From positions 3,854,912 to 3,918,911 of the forward strand of contig NZ_CP031229.1 of the NCBI RefSeq assembly GCF_003351765.1: DNA of 64,000 bases. The letters run 5' to 3'. Position 1 is the first letter of the stretch, and every line of letters begins with the position of its first letter. Under the pieces are notes generated by a model, which searched no databases, had not been told where the DNA came from, and saw only the letters and a program-made list of their open reading frames with translations. Below, one piece after another: positions 16,002 through 24,271 of the stretch. Source of the stretch: Ornithinimicrobium avium. GTDB lineage: Bacteria > Actinomycetota > Actinomycetes > Actinomycetales > Dermatophilaceae. The position numbers and the translations under genes were made by a program.

Positions 16002-17696
16002 TCAGAGGGCGGTGAGCTGCTCCATACCCTCGCGGACCGCCGCCAGACGACGCGCCGCCTCTCCGCGCGCGTGCGCGAGGTGCTCGCGACCGTCGACGGG
16101 GACGACGGCCTCCAGGTAGACCTTGAGCTTGGGCTCGGTGCCGCTCGGGCGCACGATCACGCGCGTGTCGTCCTCGAGGAGGAAGCGCAGGCCCTCGGTC
16201 GGGGGCAGCGCTCCGACCCCTTCGGCGAGGTCCTCGACCGTGGCCACGGCCACCCCGCCCAGCTCAGCCGGCGGCTGCTCCCGCAGCCGGGCCAGGACCG
16301 GCGGGATGAGCGCGAGGTCGGCGACGCGCACCGAGAACGCGTCGGTGGCGTGCACCCCGTGCTCGAGCGCCAGGTCGTCGAGCACGTCGAGCAGCGTGCG
16401 GCCCTCCGCCCTGAGCGTGGCGGCCAGCTCGGCGGCCATCAGTGCGGCGGTCACGCCGTCCTTGTCGGGCACCGTGGCCGGGTCGACGCAGTAGCCGAGC
16501 GCCTCCTCGTAGCCGTAGGCCAGTCCCGGGACGCGGCCGATCCACTTGAAGCCGGTGAGGGTCTCCTGCCCCGGCAGTCCTGCTGCCTGCGCCATCGCGC
16601 CGAGCAGCCGCGAGGAGACGATGGAGCGGGCCAGCACCCGGCGCTCCTTGCTCACCCGTCCGCGGGCCAGGACGTGGTGGCCCAGCAGCGCGCCCACCTC
16701 GTCGCCGCGCAGCATCCGCCAGGCCCCGCCGTCCTGGACCGCCAGGGCGCAGCGGTCGGCGTCGGGGTCGTTGGCGATCACCAGGTCGGGCCGCACCTGC
16801 CCGGCCAGCTCGAGCGCGGCGTCGATGGCGCCGGGCTCCTCGGGGTTGGGGAAGGTCACCGTGGGGAAGTCGGGGTCGGGCTCCTCCTGGCTGGCGACCG
16901 GCGACAGCTCGGGGAAGCCGGCGCGGCGGAAGGCCTCCAGCACCACGCCGGAGCCGACGCCGTGCAGGGCGGTGTGCACGACCGAGAGGTCCCGCGGGCT
17001 GTCCGGGTCGAGCACCGCGACCGCGGCCTCGAGGTAGGCCTCGACGACGTCCTCGCCGAGGGTGACCCACCCGTCCCGCGCCATCGGCACCTCGCGCACC
17101 GAGGTGACCTGCGCGATCTCGGCGGAGATGTCCGCGTCCGCGGGCGGCACGATCTGAGAGCCGTCGCCGAGATAGACCTTGTAGCCGTTGTCCTGCGGGG
17201 GGTTGTGGCTGGCGGTGACCATCACCCCTGCATCGGCGCCGAGGTGCTGGATCGCGAACGCCAGCACCGGCGTGGGCAGCGGGTGGGGCAGGACCATGGC
17301 CCGCCCGCCGGCGCCCTCCACGACGGCGGCGGTGTCGCGGGCGAAGACGTCGGAGTTGTGGCGAGCGTCGAAGCCGATCACCACCGCGGGGCCAGGGGTC
17401 CGGTCGCCGGCGGCCTCCAGCGTCCTCCTCAGGTATGCCGTCAGGCCGGCGGCGGTGCGGATCACCACCGCGCGGTTCATCCGGTGGGGCCCGGCGCCCA
17501 GGGCGCCGCGCAGCCCGGCGGTGCCGAACTCGAGGAAGCCGGCGAACCGGTCCTCGAGCTCCTCGACGGCGGCGGCCTCGCCCGCCTCGGCGCGGCCGAG
17601 CAGGTCCCGCAGCTCGACGCGGGTCTGCTCGTCGGGGTCGTCCTCGACCCAGGCGCGCACCCGGGCGAGGAGCTCCTGGGTGGTGGCGTTCTCCAT
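16002..17696 (-). CDS. Phospho-sugar mutase, probably phosphopentomutase
   Basis: A 564-residue alpha-D-phosphohexomutase-superfamily enzyme. The phosphoserine loop is VMVTASHNPPQDNGYK near residue 158, the metal loop is NDPDADRCA near 310, the sugar loop GYEEALGYCVD near 400 and the phosphate loop VRPSGTEPKLKVYLE near 520. Its stop-to-start neighbour is purine nucleoside phosphorylase, 15 bp upstream, so interconversion of ribose-1-phosphate and ribose-5-phosphate is the likely job. Phosphoglucomutase or phosphomannomutase activity is the alternative; sequence alone does not separate them. Confidence 0.9.
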   Translation of the reverse strand: MENATTQELLARVRAWVEDDPDEQTRVELRDLLGRAEAGEAAAVEELEDRFAGFLEFGTAGLRGALGAGPHRMNRAVVIRTAAGLTAYLRRTLEAAGDRTPGPAVVIGFDARHNSDVFARDTAAVVEGAGGRAMVLPHPLPTPVLAFAIQHLGADAGVMVTASHNPPQDNGYKVYLGDGSQIVPPADADISAEIAQVTSVREVPMARDGWVTLGEDVVEAYLEAAVAVLDPDSPRDLSVVHTALHGVGSGVVLEAFRRAGFPELSPVASQEEPDPDFPTVTFPNPEEPGAIDAALELAGQVRPDLVIANDPDADRCALAVQDGGAWRMLRGDEVGALLGHHVLARGRVSKERRVLARSIVSSRLLGAMAQAAGLPGQETLTGFKWIGRVPGLAYGYEEALGYCVDPATVPDKDGVTAALMAAELAATLRAEGRTLLDVLDDLALEHGVHATDAFSVRVADLALIPPVLARLREQPPAELGGVAVATVEDLAEGVGALPPTEGLRFLLEDDTRVIVRPSGTEPKLKVYLEAVVPVDGREHLAHARGEAARRLAAVREGMEQLTAL

Positions 17697-17711
17697 ACCT
17701 GTTCTCCTGCC

Positions 17712-18551
17712 TCAGATCTTCTCGACGATGCGCGCGAGCAGCTCGCCGCAGCGCTCGGCGGCGGCGCGGCCGACCTCGATGACCTCCTGGTGGTCCAGCG
17801 GCGTCTGGCTGATCCCCGCCGCGGGGTTGGTGACCAGGGAGATGCCCAGGACGTCCAGCCCGGCCTCGCGGGCGGCGATGGTCTCCAGGGTCGTCGACAT
17901 GCCCACGAGGTCGCCGCCGATGAGGCCGGCCATCGCGACCTCGGCCGGGGTCTCGTAGTGCGGGCCCCGGAACTGCACGTACACGCCCTCGTCGAGGCTC
18001 GGGTCGACCTCACGGGCCAGCTCGCGCAGGCGCGGGGCGTAGGCGTCGGTGAGGTCGACGAAGGTCGCGCCCTCCAGCGGGGAGTCGGCGGTCAGGTTGA
18101 TGTGGTCCTTGATGAGCACGGGGGTGCCGGGCGCCCACTCGGGGCGCAGCCCGCCGCAGCCGTTGGTGAGCACGATCGTCGAGCAGCCGGCCGCGGCGGC
18201 GGTGCGGACGGCGTGGACGACGGCGCGCACGCCGCGACCCTCGTAGTAGTGCGTGCGCGTGCCGAAGACCAGCACCCGGCGTCCGTCGGCCAGCGGCACC
18301 GAGCGCATCGTGCCGGAGTGCCCCTCGACGGCGGCGGCGACGAAGCCGGGGACCTCGGTGTTCTCGATCTCGGCGGCGGACTCCCCGAGCAGGTCGGCCG
18401 CGGTCTTCCAGCCGCTGCCCAGGACGAGGGCGATGTCGTGCCGCGGGGCTCCGGTGCGCTGCGCGATCACCGTGGCGGCGGCGCGCGCCACCTCCTGCGG
18501 GTCGGTGGCCGGATCGGCGAGGTCGGGGTGCGTCGGGGAGGTGGAGGTCAC
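17712..18551 (-). CDS. Purine nucleoside phosphorylase (trimeric type)
   Basis: Cleaves inosine and guanosine (and deoxy forms) to base and (deoxy)ribose-1-phosphate. The 279-residue product has LVLGSGWKTAADLL near 43, THYYEGR near 95, a purine-site ASN/Glu region (FRGPHYETPAE, near 195) and GADLVGMST-like GGDLVGMSTTLE near 215, with TNPAAG near 240, all typical of the trimeric group. It is the first gene before the mutase. GTG 18551 has TAGGCT six bases upstream, so a leaderless mRNA is likely. It connects add upstream in the pathway to xanthine dehydrogenase and guanine deaminase encoded at 54-60 kb. Confidence 0.94.
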   Translation of the reverse strand: MTSTSPTHPDLADPATDPQEVARAAATVIAQRTGAPRHDIALVLGSGWKTAADLLGESAAEIENTEVPGFVAAAVEGHSGTMRSVPLADGRRVLVFGTRTHYYEGRGVRAVVHAVRTAAAAGCSTIVLTNGCGGLRPEWAPGTPVLIKDHINLTADSPLEGATFVDLTDAYAPRLRELAREVDPSLDEGVYVQFRGPHYETPAEVAMAGLIGGDLVGMSTTLETIAAREAGLDVLGISLVTNPAAGISQTPLDHQEVIEVGRAAAERCGELLARIVEKI

Positions 18552-18557
18552 CGTCGC

Positions 18558-18576
18558 AGCCTACCGATGGTTGGAT
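18558..18576. promoter_or_regulatory. Back-to-back promoters of PNP and lpdA
   Basis: TAGGCT at 18563-18558 (minus) and TTGGAT at 18571-18576 (plus) lie seven bases apart inside a 32-bp intergenic region. The boxes are six and seven bases from the two GTG starts. RNA polymerase bound to one would cover the other, so the two promoters should compete. Confidence 0.55.
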
Positions 18577-18583
18577 AGGGGTC

Positions 18584-20050
18584 GTGAGCGCAGCGAACAT
18601 GTCCGTGGTCGTCGTCGGCGGGGGTCCCGGCGGGTACGAGGCGGCGCTGGGCGCCGCACAGCTCGGCGCCGAGGTGACCGTCGTGGAGCGCTCCGGCCTG
18701 GGCGGGGCCGCGGTGCTCACCGACTGCGTGCCGAGCAAGGCGCTCATCGCCACCGCCGACTTCATGGACCGCTTCAGCGCGGCCCGGCGGATCGGCGTGC
18801 ACTTCGACGGCGCCAACGTGCCCGGTGACCAGGGGGTCACCGCCCACATCAGCGACGTCAACGCCCGGATCATGGATCTTGCCCGTGCGCAGAGCCGGGA
18901 CATCGACGAGCGGCTGGAGAGCGCCGGCGTCGAGGTCGTCCAGGGCGCCGGGCGGCTGCTGCCGGACCGCCGCGTGGAGGTGGTCCAGGGCGTGCAGGAC
19001 GTGGCCTCCGGCGAGCAGCCGGCGCCGCACGGGCAGGACCGGAGCGCGGCGGAGGCGACCAGGGTCGTGGAGGCGGACGTGGTGCTGATCTCCACCGGGG
19101 CGCGCCCGCGCGTGCTGGACTCCGCGCTCCCGGACGGGGAGCGCATCCTGACCTGGCAGCAGATCTGGGACCTCACCGAGCTGCCCGAGCACCTGGTGGT
19201 CATCGGCTCGGGAGTCACCGGTGCCGAGCTGGCGCACGCCTACCTCGGGCTGGGCTGCGCGGTGACGCTGATCTCCTCGAGGGACCGGGTGCTGCCCGGG
19301 GAGGACGCGGACGCCGCCAACGTGGTGGAGGAGGTCTTCCGCCGGCGGGGGATGACCGTGCTCAACCGCTCGCGCGCCGGCGCGGTGCGTCGCGAGGGCG
19401 ACGGGGTCGTGGTCACCCTGGAGGACGGCCGGGAGGTGCAGGGCTCGCACGCGCTGCTCGCCGTCGGGTCGATCCCGAACACCACCGACATGGGGCTCGA
19501 GGAGGCCGGCGTGCGGATGACGCGCTCCGGCCACATCGAGGTCGACCGGGTCTCGCGCACCAGCGTCCGGGGCGTGTATGCCGCAGGAGACTGCACCGGC
19601 GTCTTCCCGCTCGCCTCGGTCGCCGGGATGCAGGGGCGGATCGCGGTGGCGCACGCGCTCGGGGACGCGGTCGCGCCGCTGTCGCTGGGCAAGGTGAGCT
19701 CCAACATCTTCACCGACCCCGAGATCGCGACCGTGGGGGTGAGCCAGGCCGACATCGACGAGGGCCGGGTGGACGCCCGGGCCGTCATGCTGCCGCTGTC
19801 GAAGAACCCCCGGGCCAAGATGCAGAACGTCTCCGACGGCTTCGTCAAGATCTTCGCGCGCAAGGGCAGCCTGACGATCGTCGGGGGAGTGGTCGTCGGG
19901 CCGCGGGCCAGCGAGCTGATCTTCCCGATCGCGCTGGCGGTCGCCAACCGGCTCAACGTCGACCAGTTCTCCTCGACCTTCACCGTCTACCCCTCGATGA
20001 GCGGCTCGCTGTCCGAGGCGGCCCGCCAGCTGCACGAGATCGCCGACTGA
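18584..20050 (+). CDS. lpdA: LpdA-type NAD(P)H:quinone dehydrogenase (flavoprotein disulfide reductase family)
   Basis: A 488-residue FAD enzyme of the disulfide reductase family. The FAD site VVVGGGPGGYEAALGAAQLG is at residues 8-27, the NAD site IGSGVTGAELAHAYL near 205, and the second FAD motif VYAAGDCTG near 330. Where lipoamide dehydrogenases have the redox CXXXXC pair, this protein has VLTDCVPSK with only one cysteine, as in mycobacterial LpdA, which reduces quinones rather than lipoamide. So it is not a true lipoamide dehydrogenase. GTG 18584 is used, giving MSAANMSVVVVG; ATG 18599 is an alternative. Confidence 0.9.
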   Translation: MSAANMSVVVVGGGPGGYEAALGAAQLGAEVTVVERSGLGGAAVLTDCVPSKALIATADFMDRFSAARRIGVHFDGANVPGDQGVTAHISDVNARIMDLARAQSRDIDERLESAGVEVVQGAGRLLPDRRVEVVQGVQDVASGEQPAPHGQDRSAAEATRVVEADVVLISTGARPRVLDSALPDGERILTWQQIWDLTELPEHLVVIGSGVTGAELAHAYLGLGCAVTLISSRDRVLPGEDADAANVVEEVFRRRGMTVLNRSRAGAVRREGDGVVVTLEDGREVQGSHALLAVGSIPNTTDMGLEEAGVRMTRSGHIEVDRVSRTSVRGVYAAGDCTGVFPLASVAGMQGRIAVAHALGDAVAPLSLGKVSSNIFTDPEIATVGVSQADIDEGRVDARAVMLPLSKNPRAKMQNVSDGFVKIFARKGSLTIVGGVVVGPRASELIFPIALAVANRLNVDQFSSTFTVYPSMSGSLSEAARQLHEIAD

Positions 20051-20056
20051 GCCGGG

Positions 20057-22120
20057 TCAGCGCCGGTCGACGACGAGGCGGTAGTAGTCCCGGTCCAGGA
20101 TCTGGGCGGAGAACCAGAACTTGCGGTCGACCTCCTCGGAGACGCTCTGCCGGTAGCCGTCCGGCACGTCGGCCCCCCCGACCGGGGTGAACTCGCCGGT
20201 GCGGCTGTCGTAGCGGCCCTTCTCGGTGATGAAGCTGCGGTCGTTGAAGACGACGAGCGGGTCGGCCCCGGAGAAGACGTCGCGGCCCATGAGCAGCCGG
20301 GAGTCGAACTCCAGCCCGAGCAGGTTGGACAGGGTGGGGATGATGTCCATGCTGGCGACGGGCTCCTCGATCACCTCGTGCTCCATCCCGGGGGAGTAGA
20401 TGATCAGGCTGCTGCGGTGCAGCTCGAAGCGCTCGTCCACCTCGTGGCCGGCGAGGTCGTCCAGGTCCTTCTTCTCCAGCCCGTAGGGGTAGTGGTCGGC
20501 GCTGAGCACGATGAGCGTCCGGTCCGCGACCCCGGCCTGCTGGAGCCGGTCCAGCAGCAGCTCCAGCGCCCGGTCCAGCTCGATCTGGGTCGCCATGTAG
20601 GCCTTGCCCGCCTCGCCGTAGGGCAGGTCCTGCACCAGGTCCCTGTTCTTGCCGGCGATGAAGTTGCCGCCCCAGTTGTAGAGCAGGTGCCCGCTGACCG
20701 TCATGTAGTAGGCGTGGAAGGGCTCGTCGTGGACGTATTCCTTCGTGGTGATGTCGATCATCTCCACGTCCGACTCCGGCCAGGTGGGCGTGACGTCCAG
20801 CCCGTTGCCCAGCGCCTTGTAGTCGTAGCCGAGGTTCGGGTGCGAGATGTCGCGCCCGTAGTAGTCGAAGGTGTGGTCGTGGTAGGCCTTGGTCGTGTAG
20901 CCCAGCCGCCCCAGCTGGTTGCCCATCGCGAAGGGCATGGAGTTCTCCCCCGACACGAGCATGCTCCACACCCCGCTCTTGGGGATGAGCCCGGTGGTCG
21001 CGACGTACTCGCCGTCGGAGGTGCTCACGCCCCAGACCGGGTTGTAGAAGTCGGTGAACGTGTAGCCCTCCTCGGCCATCCTGTACAGCGTCGGCGTGAC
21101 CTCCTCGTCCACCGCGTAGTGCGAGAACGCCTCCGCGGTGAGGAAGACCAGGTTGTAGCCCTCGAAGCGGCCGGTGTGGTCGTTCTTGGCGCTGGGCGTC
21201 AGGCTGCCGAAGTAGTCGTGCATGCTCCGCAGGACCTCGTCGTCGGTGTCCGCGCCCAGGGCGGCGAAGTCGATGTCCATCGCGTTCTCGCCGTGGGCGA
21301 CGGGCTCCGGCACCGCCCGGGTGCTGCCCCCTGCCGGCGTCGGCGGGCCCTGGTCGGCAGGCTCGTCGCGGTCCGCCGGGAGCCTCGGCGCCAGCGTCAT
21401 CGGGGGCGGCGCCAGCTCCGGCTCGAACCCCAGGAGCGTGCGCTGCAGGTCCAGCCTGGTGGTCGTCAGCAGCCCCAGCTGCTCGACCGAGGCGACCGGC
21501 TCGCTGCTGCGGTGGTAGGCGTCGTAGGCGCTGGCGTGCCCCTGGGAGCCCACGCTCATCGCCACCATGCCCACGCCGTGGAGGAGCAGCGCCAGGAGCG
21601 CGGCCACCGACCGGGCGAACCAGCCGAAGCGGTAGCTCATGGCAGGCGACCTCTTCGGCAGGAGCGCGAGGAGCAGGAGCGGGACGGCGCACAGCAGGAG
21701 GAGGACGGCGTTGCGGGAGATCGCCAGGCCGATGACGTCGGTGAACTGTGCCACCTGCCCGCCCCGCACGGCCGAGAAGACGGTGAAGTAGGTCCCGAAG
21801 ACGTCGTGGTAGACCAGCTGCGCCATGAAGAGCAGGGTGACCAGCACCAGGAAGGTGCCCGTCAGGACGACCCTGGCCCAGCCGTGCAGGAAGCTGATCA
21901 CCAGGAGGGCCACCAGCGCGGCGACACCGGCGAAGAGCGTCAGGTAGAGCAGGCCTCCGCCGAGGAAGGGCGCGCCGGTCCCGAGCCGCAACAGGAGCTC
22001 GAGGTAGAGGATCGAGACGGCGAGGAGCACCGGGAGGACGAACGGGGCACCGCCGTGCCGTGTCTCCCGGGCCGGGCCACTGCCCTGCCGGGCCCGTGGC
22101 AGCGTGGCCGCTGTCGCCAT
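20057..22120 (-). CDS. Lipoteichoic acid synthase-like sulfatase-family membrane protein
   Basis: A 687-residue protein with about five N-terminal membrane helices (residues 27-190), a proline-rich linker (235-275) and a large extracellular sulfatase-fold domain. The catalytic threonine of LTA synthases corresponds to Thr367 in STSDGEY, with metal ligands in LTAEAF, YHDHTFDYYG and SADHYPYG. Such enzymes transfer glycerol-phosphate from phosphatidylglycerol to build a polymer or modify a glycolipid; the actual product in this organism is unknown. The RBS is weak. The gene follows the VanZ-RDD-DUF218 gene by 74 bp, so the two may share a transcript with accA further upstream. Confidence 0.88.
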   Translation of the reverse strand: MATAATLPRARQGSGPARETRHGGAPFVLPVLLAVSILYLELLLRLGTGAPFLGGGLLYLTLFAGVAALVALLVISFLHGWARVVLTGTFLVLVTLLFMAQLVYHDVFGTYFTVFSAVRGGQVAQFTDVIGLAISRNAVLLLLCAVPLLLLALLPKRSPAMSYRFGWFARSVAALLALLLHGVGMVAMSVGSQGHASAYDAYHRSSEPVASVEQLGLLTTTRLDLQRTLLGFEPELAPPPMTLAPRLPADRDEPADQGPPTPAGGSTRAVPEPVAHGENAMDIDFAALGADTDDEVLRSMHDYFGSLTPSAKNDHTGRFEGYNLVFLTAEAFSHYAVDEEVTPTLYRMAEEGYTFTDFYNPVWGVSTSDGEYVATTGLIPKSGVWSMLVSGENSMPFAMGNQLGRLGYTTKAYHDHTFDYYGRDISHPNLGYDYKALGNGLDVTPTWPESDVEMIDITTKEYVHDEPFHAYYMTVSGHLLYNWGGNFIAGKNRDLVQDLPYGEAGKAYMATQIELDRALELLLDRLQQAGVADRTLIVLSADHYPYGLEKKDLDDLAGHEVDERFELHRSSLIIYSPGMEHEVIEEPVASMDIIPTLSNLLGLEFDSRLLMGRDVFSGADPLVVFNDRSFITEKGRYDSRTGEFTPVGGADVPDGYRQSVSEEVDRKFWFSAQILDRDYYRLVVDRR

Positions 22121-22150
22121 CCCACTGTTGTAGCCCGCTCCGGCGCCCGG

Positions 22151-22184
22151 GGGAAGCAGGCGCGCGGGGGAAGCAGGCGCGCGG
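22151..22184. repeat. 17-bp tandem repeat, two copies
   Basis: GGGAAGCAGGCGCGCGG at 22151-22167 is repeated exactly at 22168-22184, in the gap between the VanZ-RDD-DUF218 gene and the sulfatase. A third copy begins but breaks off. It is probably a slippage duplication. Confidence 0.8.
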
Positions 22185-22194
22185 GGAACCCCGG

Positions 22195-24235
22195 TCACCG
22201 GGACACGGCCACGAGAAGTGCGGCGAGACCCGCCACGAGGGCCACCACCACCGCGTGGGGCCACGGCTGGCGCACCAGGACCCCGACGAACTCCCGCAGG
22301 ACCGCGCTCGGCAGGAAGTACCGCGCGGTCGGGGCGCCCACGACCTGGGCCAGGAGTCCCTGCTCGCGGGTGATGATCGCGGCGCGGAAGGCGTGGTAGT
22401 CGTTGGTGACGACCACGACCCGGTCGCCGCGCCCCTCCGTCCGCAGCAGCTCCAGGCTCAGGCGGAGCCTCGGTGCTGCGCGAGGCGGTCTCGCGGCGCA
22501 CCAGCGCGGGGTCGGCGCCGGCGGCCACGAGGTGGTCGGACATGGCGACCGCCTCGGGCACGTCCTCACCGGGTCCCTGGCCGCCGGAGCACACGAGGAC
22601 CGCGTCGCCGCCCCGCGCCAGCTCCGCCTCCAGCACCTCGCGTCCGCGCCGCAGCCGGGCGGCGAGCAGCGGCGGGACCCGGGTCCCGAAGATGCCCGAG
22701 CCGAGCACGACGACGGAGTCCGCGCCTGGGTCCGGGTCGCGGCGGGCGTAGAGCAGGCCGTAGAGGACGAAGGACCAGAACAGCAGGCCCAGGTAGGCCA
22801 CCAACAGCCAGGCGGCGCCCACGAGCACGACCACGGGGGGCGGGGCCAGCGCGACGACGACCACGGTGACGGCGGTCAGCCCCACGAGCGCCAGCCCCAG
22901 CAGGAGCGTGAGCAGGTTGCCCAGGCTGCGGCCCTCGCGCCGGGTCATCGCCAGGCCGTTGAGGAGCAGGAAGGCCACCTGGGCGAGGGCCACGAGCACG
23001 AGCACCACGAGCAGCGCTCCGGCGGCCAGCGGGCTGCTTCCGGCGGTGTCCAGCAGGGCCAGCACGACCAGGTACGCCACGGCGCCACCGGCCACGACGG
23101 CCAGCCAGAGCCGGCGCAGCTCGGGCATGGCCGCCCAGCGCTCGGCGTCGGTCATCTCGACCCGAGGCGTCCGGCCGTCCACGACGCGCAGCCGGGCGAC
23201 CATCCCCGAAAGCCCGCGGTGGTCGCCGAGCGTGGCGACGATCAGGCTGGATACGCCCAGGACCCAGGCGGCGCCGCCGAGCAGGCCGAGCCCGGTCAGC
23301 GTCCCCACCGTCTCCAGCAGCACGTAGCCGCCCGAACCCGCGGCGGCGCGTACCAGCCGCTGCCCGACCGACGGCGGGTCGCCCGACTGGGCCTGCGGCC
23401 GGACGAGGACGATGCGCTGGCCCGGCGTGGCGCCACGCCCCGCCAGCGGCACCACGACGAGCAGCGCAGCCGCGACGAGCAGCGTGAGCGTGGCGCGGAT
23501 GCCCTCGGCGTCCGCCACCTCGGTGCGCGACATCGCCCCGGTGGAGAGCAGCACGCTGCCCAGCAGGATCCAGAGGAGCACGCTGCCGATCTCGACGAGG
23601 AGGACGTCGGCGACCATGCCGAGGACCCGGCGCAGCCAGGTCACCGGTTGGGGACGACCAGGGTCGGCGACCTCCTGGCCCGGTACGAGCCTGAGCGCCG
23701 GTGCCGCGAGGAAGCCGAGCGCCGTACCGGTGGTGTTGGCGATCAGGTCGTCGACGTCCATGAGCCGGTAGGCGCAGGGGTAGAGGCCCCAGTTGCCGGT
23801 CAGCTGGGTCAGCTCGATGAGCCCGGAGGCGGCCAGACCCAGCAGCACGGTGACCACGAAGCCGCGGCAGCAGAGGTGACGCAGCAGCATGCCGAGCGGC
23901 ACGAAGAGCAGCACGTTGAGGACGAGCTGCATCAGCACCGCGCTGACCGAGCCTCCACCCCGGCTGGCCGAGGCGAGGTCCCGGAGGAACTGCAGCGGCC
24001 GCAACTGCGGCGTCGACGGGTCCGCGCAGACCAGGGCGGGGTCGGGGAGGGGAAGGATGGTGTAGGTCCACAGCGCCAGCACGTAGACCGCGGCGCAGCC
24101 CACGAGGAAGGCGTGGCCGGCACCGAAGCGTCCGCGCCGGCGGCAGGACCAGGCCAGGTAGGGGATGAACCCGACGAGGACGACCAGCAGGCCGCCGACG
24201 ACCGCCAGGACCGCCGGGGCCGAGAACCCGATCAC
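22195..24235 (-). pseudogene. VanZ-RDD-DUF218 (YdcF-like) fusion gene with a frameshift
   Basis: The reading frame from GTG 24235 codes for a VanZ-like domain (residues 1-200, five helices), an RDD domain (about 215-360, with RGATPGQRIVLV), two to four more helices, and then the start of a DUF218/YdcF domain (SVVVLGSGIFG, CSGGQGPGEDVPEA). At about 22468 the frame is lost after ETASRSTE, but the next frame continues the domain without a gap: LRLSLELLRTEGRGDRVVVV, TNDYHAFRA and a final helix, ending at 22195. One indel therefore splits the gene. It may be a real inactivating mutation or a sequencing error. DUF218 proteins act on cell envelope precursors in some bacteria. Confidence 0.8.
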
Positions 24236-24271
24236 CGGACCGTCTCCTGCGCCCCGCCGTGCGCCGGGCGG

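Noticed and set aside
18584..20050. Lipoamide dehydrogenase of a 2-oxo-acid complex
   Set aside because: The redox cysteine pair is missing (VLTDCVPSK), and no E1/E2 genes lie nearby.
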